A stretch of DNA of 64,000 nt, taken from assembly GCF_001422545.1 (NCBI RefSeq), contig NZ_LMLE01000008.1, positions 463,809-527,808 on the forward strand, read 5' to 3'. The position numbers were made by a program, and so were the translations under genes. This DNA comes from Pedobacter sp. Leaf41. GTDB lineage: Bacteria; Bacteroidota; Bacteroidia; Sphingobacteriales; Sphingobacteriaceae. A model generated the notes under the pieces. That model had not been told where the DNA came from and made no database searches. It saw nothing but the letters and a program-made list of their open reading frames with translations. Of the stretch, positions 16,600 to 24,483 are shown piece by piece. Position 1 is the first letter of the stretch; the number at the start of each line of letters is the position of its first letter.

Positions 16600-17288
16600 C
16601 TCAATGGCGCACCAACGGCAATATCGCATCGGTGCCCTGCTTCACCATGTTTTGGATTTAGTTTAGCTCCGGTCTGGTTTTCCGCAGTTTTTACAGTTGC
16701 TGGTGCAATAGTAGTTGGGGGTGTGGTAACTGTTGTTGAAGGTTGAACCGGTTTAGAAGTCAATGGCGCACCAACAGCAATATCACATCTATGGTTTGGT
16801 TGGCCATGCGGAGGATTCATTCCTTTAGCCACTTTGGTGTTTATAGTTTGTGTCACCACTGGCTTGCCTGTAGTTGCTTGAGCTGCTTGAACAGGTTTCG
16901 AATCTAAGGGCGCACCAACAGCAATATCGCATCTGTGCCCCGGGGCACCATGTTTGGGATTTAAGTTTTTTCCACTGCTGTTGTCTGTAGCTGGTACGTT
17001 AACTGCAACGGGCTGTGCTTGCGTAACGGGTTGTTGAGCTTGTGCCGTTGCGGCTTGATTCAACGGAGTACCTTCTGCCAAAGCACAAGTATGGCCTGGC
17101 TCGCCATGTTTAGGATTAAATATCAAGGTGTTGCCCGTGGTCTGCGCTGTAGCCGCGGCAGCATTAGTACCTTTCTGCAATCCTTCCAGCCCACCGGGAG
17201 TAGCAACAACTGCGTTTTTTTCTTCTTTTTTTTCGCTATTGCACGAACATAAAATCGTTAAGGCGAATAGATAAAATAGGTGTTTCAT
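16596..17288 (-). CDS. Lipoprotein with four HG-GH-C repeats
   Basis: This protein of 230 residues starts at the ATG at 17288 (MKHLFYLFALTILCSC), giving a lipoprotein signal; an upstream in-frame start at 17348 overlaps the DinB-like gene and lacks a signal. Four repeats lie at about 58-76, 110-128, 158-176 and 211-229. Three share the form NP-HG-HRCDIAVGAPL; the first is divergent (HTCALAEGTPL). Linkers are rich in A, T, Q, P and V. Each repeat has two histidines and one cysteine, which suggests metal or haem binding, but this is inference. Short proteins ending in this motif seem common in Sphingobacteriaceae; no function is known to me. Confidence 0.8.
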   Translation of the reverse strand: MKHLFYLFALTILCSCNSEKKEEKNAVVATPGGLEGLQKGTNAAAATAQTTGNTLIFNPKHGEPGHTCALAEGTPLNQAATAQAQQPVTQAQPVAVNVPATDNSSGKNLNPKHGAPGHRCDIAVGAPLDSKPVQAAQATTGKPVVTQTINTKVAKGMNPPHGQPNHRCDIAVGAPLTSKPVQPSTTVTTPPTTIAPATVKTAENQTGAKLNPKHGEAGHRCDIAVGAPLS

Positions 17289-17325
17289 AAAACTCAAGGA
17301 TTTAATCAAATATGAGCAAATATTT

Positions 17326-17844
17326 TTATCGTTTAAAACTGTCCTCAATTCTAACCAACTGTTTTAAATGGTGCTTGAGATGAATTTCGATAAAACGAAG
17401 CCATTGTTTTGCATTTAAATATCCTAAACGAGGATGTTTAGTTTTGATCGTTCTATTGGCTGTTGCAATCAGAGGGTAGATTTTACTTAGCGATGCCTCA
17501 AATTCCAGAATGAAGTCTAAAGCTTCGGCTTTCGTTATTTTTTTTACTCGATCTATCAACCGTTTAGGCACTTTATATTTTTGCGACGGAGGGAAGGCGC
17601 CAAGAAATAAAATAACCTTAACTGCAAAATGAGTCGCTTCCTTTTCACCTTTGCCTTGAGCACTATTCTCTAAGGCAATTAGCGATAATAAACTGGCATC
17701 GAATATATGCGAATACACCTCGCTATAACTCCAACCATTGATTGGTGGGGTTAACTGAAAAACCTCATCATCATAATGTGCTAGCTTGCCTTTATAAGCA
17801 TTCACAATTTTATGTATTGATGTATTCACTTTGGAGCTTGTCAT
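17326..17844 (-). CDS. DinB-like helical metal-binding protein
   Basis: This is a 172-residue soluble four-helix-bundle protein of the DinB/YfiT superfamily. Typical marks are GWSYSEVYSHIFD near residue 40, which carries the first histidine ligand, and the C-terminal IEIHLKHHLKQLVRIED, which carries the remaining ones. Many members are thiol-dependent transferases (mycothiol or bacillithiol type), but most Bacteroidota copies are uncharacterised. It is the middle of a run of minus-strand genes (HAD phosphatase upstream by 21 bases, repeat lipoprotein downstream). I cannot assign a substrate. Confidence 0.8.
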   Translation of the reverse strand: MTSSKVNTSIHKIVNAYKGKLAHYDDEVFQLTPPINGWSYSEVYSHIFDASLLSLIALENSAQGKGEKEATHFAVKVILFLGAFPPSQKYKVPKRLIDRVKKITKAEALDFILEFEASLSKIYPLIATANRTIKTKHPRLGYLNAKQWLRFIEIHLKHHLKQLVRIEDSFKR

Positions 17845-17865
17845 TTAATAAAGATAAAATAACAA

Positions 17866-18555
17866 TTAGAAAAGCAGCATTAATTCTTTCAAATGAGTAA
17901 TTTGTTTGGCTACATCGACAGGTTTTTCCTTTTCTAACGGATTGAAGAAAATAGCTTCCATACCAAAATTTAAAGCGCCATATATATCGGCTTCCAAACT
18001 ATCTCCAATCATGATGCTCTCTGCCTTTGTTGCTTTGGCCTTATCCAGTGCATATTCAAAAATTTGTGGGTTTGGTTTATTAACGCCCACATCTTCAGAA
18101 ATAATTACGTTTTCGAAATAAGGATTTAAATTGGATAAATTCATCTTGGTCAATGTCGTCTCCTTAAATCCATTTGAAATAATATGCAAAGAATATTTTT
18201 GCTTTAGATAAGCCAAAACTTCTTCAGCAGCCTCAAAAAGATTAGTCTTGGTTGGAGAAATACTGACATAATCATCTTCAAATTGTTGCGGTACCGAATC
18301 GGGGTGAATCCCCAATTGAATAAAGGTTTTGCTAAAGCGTTCTGCCCGTAAAAATTCTTTTGTAATTTTTCCTAGATGATAATCTGCCCAAAGCTGGTGG
18401 TTGTTCTCCGTATATTTTAAAATGAAATCGGAGCACGATAGTAGGCCAAGTTCCTTTAATTTATGGGTATGATAAAGTTCGTTCAAGGTTTCTTCGGCAT
18501 TCCGATCAAAATCCCAGATGGTATGATCGAGGTCGAAAAAGATGTGTTTCTTCAT
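17866..18555 (-). CDS. HAD hydrolase, YjjG-like nucleotidase
   Basis: This is a HAD-superfamily phosphatase of 229 residues. The start is set at the ATG at 18555 (MKKHIFFDLDHTIWDF); nine upstream codons in frame are dispensable. Motif I is DLDHT, with nucleophile D8 and acid/base D10. Motif II is ISNGFKE, the motif III lysine is in KPNPQIFE, and motif IV is IGDSLEADI. The TIWDF wording and overall length fit the YjjG/YfnB noncanonical pyrimidine nucleotidase subfamily, which removes phosphate from nucleoside monophosphates such as damaged pyrimidines. It lies next to an LMW-phosphatase-like gene and upp, a neighbourhood consistent with nucleotide housekeeping. Confidence 0.88.
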   Translation of the reverse strand: MKKHIFFDLDHTIWDFDRNAEETLNELYHTHKLKELGLLSCSDFILKYTENNHQLWADYHLGKITKEFLRAERFSKTFIQLGIHPDSVPQQFEDDYVSISPTKTNLFEAAEEVLAYLKQKYSLHIISNGFKETTLTKMNLSNLNPYFENVIISEDVGVNKPNPQIFEYALDKAKATKAESIMIGDSLEADIYGALNFGMEAIFFNPLEKEKPVDVAKQITHLKELMLLF

Positions 18556-18582
18556 TAAAATGTTTTTACAAAAGTAGATCAT

Positions 18583-18909
18583 CTATGTTAATAATAGATA
18601 GTCTTTCGTTTTAGTTTGTAATTCTTCAATTAAACTCTCGTCCATGTATTGATAATCATCTGGAATGTCCAGAATGATAATCCGCTTATTTACAATCTCA
18701 TCGTTAAACTTTTTAGCTATTCTTTGTTTATGTTTTTTTTCCATTACGAAGATGAGATCTGCCCATAATATATGGCCTAAGTTTAATTTGATTCGGGCAG
18801 ATGGCGCAGTGCCTGCAGAGCAAATCTGGTGTTGACTGTGGTTTTTAAAAATCGTCTCAGCCGTTGCGCTACGCCACTTATTTCTACTGCAAACAAAAAG
18901 AATGTTCAT
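18583..18909 (-). CDS. Low-molecular-weight protein tyrosine phosphatase-like protein
   Basis: This short 108-residue protein begins MNILFVCSRNKWRSATAE. It contains the CX5RS phosphate loop (C7 to R13, S14) of LMW phosphatases, and DIPDDYQYM near the end supplies a plausible general-acid aspartate. It is shorter than classical 150-residue members, lacking some helices, but matches the compact form common in proteobacteria and Bacteroidota. Substrate unknown. It lies 27 bases upstream of the HAD gene, so they may be co-transcribed. It is not next to a tyrosine kinase, so a link to exopolysaccharide control is not supported. Confidence 0.82.
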   Translation of the reverse strand: MNILFVCSRNKWRSATAETIFKNHSQHQICSAGTAPSARIKLNLGHILWADLIFVMEKKHKQRIAKKFNDEIVNKRIIILDIPDDYQYMDESLIEELQTKTKDYLLLT

Positions 18910-18974
18910 GTTTTTTAGCCCTGTTTATTTTTTTTGCTACATCCCGCCTTATCCTTAGATACTTATAATCTTGA

Positions 18975-19622
18975 TTACACTTTCTCTCCATAAGCCAAAT
19001 CTCCGGCATCGCCTAGGCCTGGAACGATGTATGATTTGCTGGTCATTTCCTCATCAATGGCGCCCAGCCAAAGTTTAGCCTTTGGAAGGTTGGCTTTTAC
19101 GTGAGTTACGCCTTCGGTACTGGCAATAGCGGCTACAATGTGCAGCTCAGCAATATGATATCTATTCATTAATTCTTTGCAGCACATCACCATGCTTTGT
19201 CCGGTGGCTAACATCGGGTCGGCCATAATTAATATTTTACCATCCAAATCCGGAGTAGAGATATAATCCATTTGGATCACGAAGTCGCCGCTTTTTTTAA
19301 CTTTCCTAAAAGCAGAGATGAAGCAACATTCCGATTTATCAAAGATGTTTAATAAACCTTGCTGCAAGGGTAAGCCCGCCCTTAAAATGGTAGCTAGAAC
19401 AGGTTGCTGCTCCAAAACTTCGCATTGCGAAACCCCTAAAGGCGTCGTGACATCTTTAGTAACGTATTTCATCGATTTACTAATTTCATAGGCGAAAAAC
19501 TCTCCAATACGTTCGAGATTTTTTCTAAAACGCATCGAATCTTTTTGAATGTTTTCATCACGAAGCTCAGAGATGAATGTGTTTGCTATGGATTTTGTCT
19601 TGCTTAAATCGAAAGTTGTCAT
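18975..19622 (-). CDS. upp: Uracil phosphoribosyltransferase
   Basis: This enzyme converts uracil and PRPP to UMP in pyrimidine salvage in the cytoplasm. Its 215 residues match the family. The PRPP loop reads MADPMLATGQSM, the flexible region TILRAGLPLQQGL is characteristic, and the C-terminal uracil-binding GLGDAGDLAYGE is intact. It leads a minus-strand run that continues with the LMW-phosphatase-like and HAD genes, though a 65-base spacer separates it from the former. No Bacteroidota-type promoter stands out upstream. Confidence 0.95.
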   Translation of the reverse strand: MTTFDLSKTKSIANTFISELRDENIQKDSMRFRKNLERIGEFFAYEISKSMKYVTKDVTTPLGVSQCEVLEQQPVLATILRAGLPLQQGLLNIFDKSECCFISAFRKVKKSGDFVIQMDYISTPDLDGKILIMADPMLATGQSMVMCCKELMNRYHIAELHIVAAIASTEGVTHVKANLPKAKLWLGAIDEEMTSKSYIVPGLGDAGDLAYGEKV

Positions 19623-19809
19623 TTTGCAGGTTTGGCTAAGGGTATGGCTAATTTATTGTTTTTGATTGGTAAATGGGTAACATCTTTATGGCTAATTAAT
19701 CAAACTGACATTTTATATTGCTTAGCCAGAGAATAATTTTTAATTTAGTTATCGTATCACTAAAACGTATTAGTGTTGCGCTAACCAAATATTTTCTTAA
19801 CCTCAGTCT

Positions 19810-21741
19810 ATGAATTTAGCTAAGCTTCGTAAAATTCTTACCCTTACTTTTATAGTCCTATCTTCCGTGCATGTTTTTGCTCAGCGCAAAATCATCAGCA
19901 TTCAATCTGAGCTTGGAGCGATGATTAATCTTTCTGATTTGCCAAAATATACTGATGCGGTGGTAAAGCAGTTTTCATCTTATGATACAACAGGGAATAA
20001 CGATGATGGTTTTAGCGGCAAGTATTCCTTTATTAGAAAAAATGCTGATGGAAGCTCGGTTATTTTCGAAGATAAGGGGGCTGGGGTCATCAATCGGATT
20101 TGGACGCCAACGCCCACCAATGATACGCTCGATTTTTATTTTAACGGAAGTAAAAAGCCTTCTTATTCCGTCCGGTTTGCAGACCTGTTTTCTGGCAAAG
20201 TTTCGCCATTTAATCTCCCCCTGTGTGGCAACCAAATCGGAGGTTATTTTTGCTACTTCCCGATTCCATACAAAAATGGATGCAAGGTAGTTTTTAGAGG
20301 GAAGAAACTTGAGTTTTATCAAATTCAATATCGCAATTTCGGCAAGGCCGCTACTGTTAAAACATTTAATCCAGCTTTATCTGCTGATGAGAAAACAGCT
20401 TTGGAGAAAATTTCTACAACTTGGGCAGATATCAAAGGGCAAAATCTTTCTGTAAAAAACGCCGAAGCATTTGCAGTGGATAAATTACTGAATCCCGGCG
20501 AAAGCGTTACATTATTAAGTGTAGATAAACCCGGTCGCTTTGTTGGTTTTGAAATGGAAAATGCCCTTCAATTTGAAGGATTAAGCAAACTTATCGATAT
20601 TAAAATTACCTGGGATAATGAAAGCCAGCCTGCAGTTTACATGCCGCTGGCCGACTTTTTTGGTTATGCTTTTGGTCGCGTATCCATGCAAAGTCTGTTA
20701 GCAGGCACAGCCAACAACATCACCTACAATTATTTTCCAATGCCATTCGATAAAAATGCGAAGGTGGAATTAATTTACCGTAAAGCCACTTCGGCTGAAA
20801 GGGCAGAGCCGCTAAGAATTAAAGCAAAATGGTATTATTCACCCATTCCGCGGAACTCAAATACGGAAGGGAAATTTTACACTTATTGGAACCACGAGAA
20901 AAATGCAGCAATGGGTAAGCCACATGTTTTTTTGCAGGGAGAGGGTAGAGGACATTACGTAGCCACCATTCTGCAGGCGCAAGGTTTAAATCCAGGAATG
21001 ACGCTATTTTTTGAAGGAGATGACTACACTTCAATTGATGGGAAAATGACCATGCATGGAACTGGTTCTGAAGACTATTTTAATGGAGGTTGGTATGCTT
21101 TGCTTGATCGTTGGGACCGGAAAATGAGCCTGCCGCTACACGGTTCGCTGGATTATTCCTTGCCCTTCAGCCGTACTGGTGGCTACCGGTTATTTTTAAC
21201 AGATAAAATGCCATTCGAAAAAAGTATTCTCCATACCATTGAACATGGTCCGGAGCAAAATAATAAACCTGTCGACTATACATCCGTAGCATTTTATTAT
21301 GCCGATAAAGCGATCTCCACATCGGCCAAACCTATAAATGAAAATACCTTAGTTTACCTTCCGGATACCATGATGGTGTATCCACAATTGATGAGTTTTA
21401 GTTTTAACGGGCAAGCTACTATCAATGGGAATAATTTTATTTCTACCGCAGGGGCACAAATCAGAATAGATTTACAGGAAATTCCCAACGGGAAATATAA
21501 ACTTTTTGCCGATGTTGAAACTGCTCCCAATGGTGCGGAAATTACTTTCTGGCAACGGCAAACACAGGTGAGCCAACCCATTTCCTTTTGCAGCAGTCAA
21601 AAAGAAACCAAAAAGAAAATGTTTTTATGCGATGTAGAAATCAGTGAATTTCAAAATACGGTAACGCTTCATTTCAAAAACGATAAAGAGAGAAACAGGC
21701 TAAATATTGACCGACTGATTCTAGTAAAAACAACGAATTAA
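19810..21741 (+). CDS. Secreted DUF2961 / GH172-like protein
   Basis: This is a secreted protein of 643 residues; the signal peptide ends near VHVFAQ. It carries the DUF2961 core with GVINRIWTPTPTNDTLDFYFNG near the N-terminus and the conserved HGTGSEDYFNGGWY in the second half. DUF2961 proteins founded GH172, whose characterised members act on fructofuranose or arabinofuranose. A C-terminal beta-sandwich (about 540-643, ATINGNNFIS onward) may be a carbohydrate-binding appendix. Its stop interlocks with that of the convergent deacetylase-like gene. The specific glycan is unknown. A 6-bp dyad (CACTAA/TTAGTG, 19758-19775) lies upstream. Confidence 0.87.
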   Translation: MNLAKLRKILTLTFIVLSSVHVFAQRKIISIQSELGAMINLSDLPKYTDAVVKQFSSYDTTGNNDDGFSGKYSFIRKNADGSSVIFEDKGAGVINRIWTPTPTNDTLDFYFNGSKKPSYSVRFADLFSGKVSPFNLPLCGNQIGGYFCYFPIPYKNGCKVVFRGKKLEFYQIQYRNFGKAATVKTFNPALSADEKTALEKISTTWADIKGQNLSVKNAEAFAVDKLLNPGESVTLLSVDKPGRFVGFEMENALQFEGLSKLIDIKITWDNESQPAVYMPLADFFGYAFGRVSMQSLLAGTANNITYNYFPMPFDKNAKVELIYRKATSAERAEPLRIKAKWYYSPIPRNSNTEGKFYTYWNHEKNAAMGKPHVFLQGEGRGHYVATILQAQGLNPGMTLFFEGDDYTSIDGKMTMHGTGSEDYFNGGWYALLDRWDRKMSLPLHGSLDYSLPFSRTGGYRLFLTDKMPFEKSILHTIEHGPEQNNKPVDYTSVAFYYADKAISTSAKPINENTLVYLPDTMMVYPQLMSFSFNGQATINGNNFISTAGAQIRIDLQEIPNGKYKLFADVETAPNGAEITFWQRQTQVSQPISFCSSQKETKKKMFLCDVEISEFQNTVTLHFKNDKERNRLNIDRLILVKTTN

Positions 21742-23006
21742 TGGCCTGCATAGCTGTTCATCTCATTAAAAGTAGCTTGTAGTTTTTTATATTTCAATTG
21801 GTTGGAGATACTACGTAATTCCCAATTACTTAAAAACTGACCATTAACGAATTTTACGCCATCAATATAGTCTTTTAGCGTTTTTTTAATATCATCTAGG
21901 CTCATATTTTGTAGAACCGAGTCATTTAAACAATAACACTTAACCAATAGTGCTGTTACCTTTTCCAGCTGCAGATCGTACCAGTTAAATGGTGTACAAG
22001 TTCCGGCCCTAAAACCCGAAACTTCTGGATAACCCATGGAATAGTCTGTGGTAATGCCCGAGTTTAATAGGTTAAGGTAGCAAATCGGAAATTTTAAGGT
22101 TTCTAATTGCTGACTGCTTAAATTGATTTGATTAGGTAAAATCTTTTTCAACTTAAATATGCCGTCTTTAATCTCCTTTATTTTTTCCTTATCACTTGCA
22201 CATGGTCGTAATAAGCCAACGCTTTGATTACTTAGCAGTTGGGAGACTTGGTTTGCCTGAATGTATTCAATCGGCACTTTTGGAAAGTTTATAAAAAATA
22301 CGGGTCTGATTTTTTGCTTTTCAATTGTTTTTTCAAGCGCAGTTAAGGCCGTTTCATTGTTAATGCCAAAGCCGGTTAATTGATCAAATTTTGAACTTAA
22401 ATAACTGTTTTCTTTGCTGAATACAGTGCTAAATATAAACCGTGTCTTCCTTAAAAAACCATCAGGAGCATTTGGTGTAATGCTAAGGTTAATACAAGGC
22501 TGAGAACTGAAATTTTTATCTGCGAAATGTATAGTGGGATGTTTTTTGCGGATAATATTTTTAATCAGCAGTGCCCATTCATCAATAATGGGTCGGTCTA
22601 AAACCTTCCATTTATATTGGAAACTACTTACGCCCTTAAATTCCTCATCGGTTTTTTGCTGATGCAAATATTCCTCATATCTCGTTACAATAAAAAAAGA
22701 TGCAGCGAACACATCAAAAGGAAGTGCAGAACTTGCTACCGGAAACGGAACCTGATATTCGCCAAAAGGAATAGTTTTAATATTTAGTTCATTAACCTTT
22801 TTTGAGAAAAGAATTGATGTGCTTTTGAAAAAAATCTCGTCTCCCAATGGTTGTTCTCCATAGCTAATTTTAACATGCTGGCTCTGTAAAAAATATTGGC
22901 TGTTTCCAGTGAATTCTATTTCTGCTTTGAGTATTTCCTTAAAGATAAAATTGAAAATGTATTTTATCCGGGGTGTTAAAACAGATGAGAAGATGATTAA
23001 ATGCAT
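21738..23006 (-). CDS. Polysaccharide-deacetylase-like protein, apparently degenerate active site
   Basis: This 422-residue protein resembles the Bacteroidota polysaccharide deacetylase family with a DUF7033-type N-terminal domain. The strongest match is DYSMGYPEVSGFRAGTCTPF, followed by WYDL. Family members usually have an early strand ending in an aspartate pair (TFDxD) for metal and base. Here that strand appears as INLSITPNAPDGF, without the aspartates, and no HxxxH zinc motif is obvious. It is therefore probably catalytically altered or non-catalytic, though I have not aligned it. It has no signal peptide and converges with the GH172-like gene. Confidence 0.7.
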   Translation of the reverse strand: MHLIIFSSVLTPRIKYIFNFIFKEILKAEIEFTGNSQYFLQSQHVKISYGEQPLGDEIFFKSTSILFSKKVNELNIKTIPFGEYQVPFPVASSALPFDVFAASFFIVTRYEEYLHQQKTDEEFKGVSSFQYKWKVLDRPIIDEWALLIKNIIRKKHPTIHFADKNFSSQPCINLSITPNAPDGFLRKTRFIFSTVFSKENSYLSSKFDQLTGFGINNETALTALEKTIEKQKIRPVFFINFPKVPIEYIQANQVSQLLSNQSVGLLRPCASDKEKIKEIKDGIFKLKKILPNQINLSSQQLETLKFPICYLNLLNSGITTDYSMGYPEVSGFRAGTCTPFNWYDLQLEKVTALLVKCYCLNDSVLQNMSLDDIKKTLKDYIDGVKFVNGQFLSNWELRSISNQLKYKKLQATFNEMNSYAGH

Positions 23007-23140
23007 AACTTATTTTAACAGTCCAATGTGTAAACTAAGATTATAAATAATTCTTCCCGCAGGTATGATCTTTATATTAACGGGATACTAAAAATAGTGC
23101 TATTTTAACAGTAATTTAATATTTAATACAAAAAATACAG

Positions 23141-23647
23141 TTAAAAGTTTGCCGTGAACTTTTTGTCCGGATACAAAATCTTGGTGCTTTTTCTGGTTTT
23201 TCCTTTCACAACATGAACGATACTCATCTGATCATCAAACAAATCGTATAAGATAATATTGGTAACTTCTGCTGACTTAAAACTGTTAATTTTTTCTACT
23301 TCCAGATAAATATTAGTGGCTTCATGGTCGATCTCAAAACCGACATATTGCATGTTAATTTGCTTTCCATTAGCCTTAATTTGCAGATGGGAAATGATAT
23401 ATTTTTTAATCACCTCATCCATTTTACCTTTAATTGCAGGATTAGTTAAGTCTATTTTCTGCTTGTAGTTTTTAGCTAATATTGATTCAAAATCATCAGT
23501 AAAAATTCTACAGCTTACCTCAATAGTTTTTTCTTGCTTATTGTAGTTTAACTCAGTTGTGCTTACATGTAATGGATGTTTCACATTAAATGCAAGGCAA
23601 ACGTAACCGCATATCAGAATGGCAAAAAAGAATTTGATCTTACTCAT
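23141..23647 (-). CDS. DUF6702 family exported protein
   Basis: This is a 168-residue protein with an N-terminal signal or anchor (residues 5-19), then KHPLHVSTTELNYN, the family hallmark, and a beta-rich body. The DUF6702 family is common in Bacteroidota, often beside a HupE/UreJ-like gene and an M1 peptidase, as here across the divergent promoter region. Its role is not known. It has a convincing promoter (23674-23703) and about 20 bases of leader. Confidence 0.8.
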   Translation of the reverse strand: MSKIKFFFAILICGYVCLAFNVKHPLHVSTTELNYNKQEKTIEVSCRIFTDDFESILAKNYKQKIDLTNPAIKGKMDEVIKKYIISHLQIKANGKQINMQYVGFEIDHEATNIYLEVEKINSFKSAEVTNIILYDLFDDQMSIVHVVKGKTRKSTKILYPDKKFTANF

Positions 23648-23673
23648 GATTGAACCTATGAAATGCGAATTTA

Positions 23674-23703
23674 CAAAATTATCGCTACGATGTTGTGATT
23701 CAA
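23674..23703 (-). promoter_or_regulatory. Bacteroidota-type promoter for the DUF6702 gene
   Basis: Read on the minus strand: TTG, 19 bases, TAATTTTG, matching TTG-N17-23-TAnnTTTG. The predicted start of transcription is about 20 bases upstream of the ATG. Confidence 0.65.
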
Positions 23704-23884
23704 TAGAGGGACTTGTTCCATTCCATTCGAAATTTTCATGAATATATGTTCCTCTATCAACCCCGATGTCGGTAACATTTTAGGTAAACTTATCCGTTGT
23801 TTTGCGAAAATGTTAACTTTTCAGAATTATTAACTTAATTTTAAGCTTTAAAACTATCACATCCCGTTAGTTATCGAACTATTC

Positions 23885-24469
23885 ATGCCGTTACAAGATT
23901 TTATTTTCTACTTTAAGTTAGGTTGGAGCCATATCATCAGTGCCGATGCTTTGGATCACCAGCTGTTTATATTGGCACTGGTTGCAATTTACAGCTACAC
24001 TAACCTAAAGCAAGTATTGATTTTGGTAACTGCATTTACAATAGGGCATTCGCTAACTTTACTTTTGAGTGTGCTCGATATTATTCGTTTCGATAGCAAA
24101 TGGGTGGAGTTTTTAATTCCCTGCACTATTGTCATTACTGCTGTGAGTAATCTATTTAGAAAGAATTTTTCCTTAAAATCGATCAAGATAAATTATTTTT
24201 TGGCACTTGGTTTTGGATTGGTACATGGGATGGGTTTTGCAAACTCTATCAGAATGATGCTTGCGAAAGACCAGAATGTTGGCTGGGGCTTGTTCGGCTT
24301 TAATGTTGGTTTAGAAACAGGGCAGGTTTTTATGGTTTTAATCATTTTATTGATTACGTTTATTATTTTTAATTACACCAGAATTAGGCGCTTTAGCTGG
24401 GTTTTGTTTATATCGGCAGCCGTATTTAGCCTGGCTTTAAAAATGGCTTTAGAAAGAATACCCTTTTAG
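23885..24469 (+). CDS. HupE/UreJ family membrane protein
   Basis: This is an inner-membrane protein of 194 residues with about six hydrophobic helices. Family histidines are in place: DALDHQLF near the first loop, TIGHSLTL in helix 2 and LVHGMGFAN in the middle. HupE/UreJ proteins are associated with nickel or cobalt transport, but in Bacteroidota the branch next to DUF6702 has no proven substrate and no urease or hydrogenase genes are in this window. It is 14 bases upstream of the M1 peptidase gene, so the two probably share an mRNA. Confidence 0.88.
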   Translation: MPLQDFIFYFKLGWSHIISADALDHQLFILALVAIYSYTNLKQVLILVTAFTIGHSLTLLLSVLDIIRFDSKWVEFLIPCTIVITAVSNLFRKNFSLKSIKINYFLALGFGLVHGMGFANSIRMMLAKDQNVGWGLFGFNVGLETGQVFMVLIILLITFIIFNYTRIRRFSWVLFISAAVFSLALKMALERIPF

Positions 24470-24483
24470 CATTAGAAAACATC

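Noticed and set aside
19758..19775. CACTAA-N6-TTAGTG as an operator for the GH172 gene
   Set aside because: Arms are only 6 bp, so chance occurrence is likely; mentioned in the gene entry but not called.
23703..23757. ATAGAGGGAC / GTTCCTCTAT inverted pair in the DUF6702-HupE spacer
   Set aside because: Arms match at 9 of 10 but are 35 bases apart and overlap the promoter edge; too weak to call a site.
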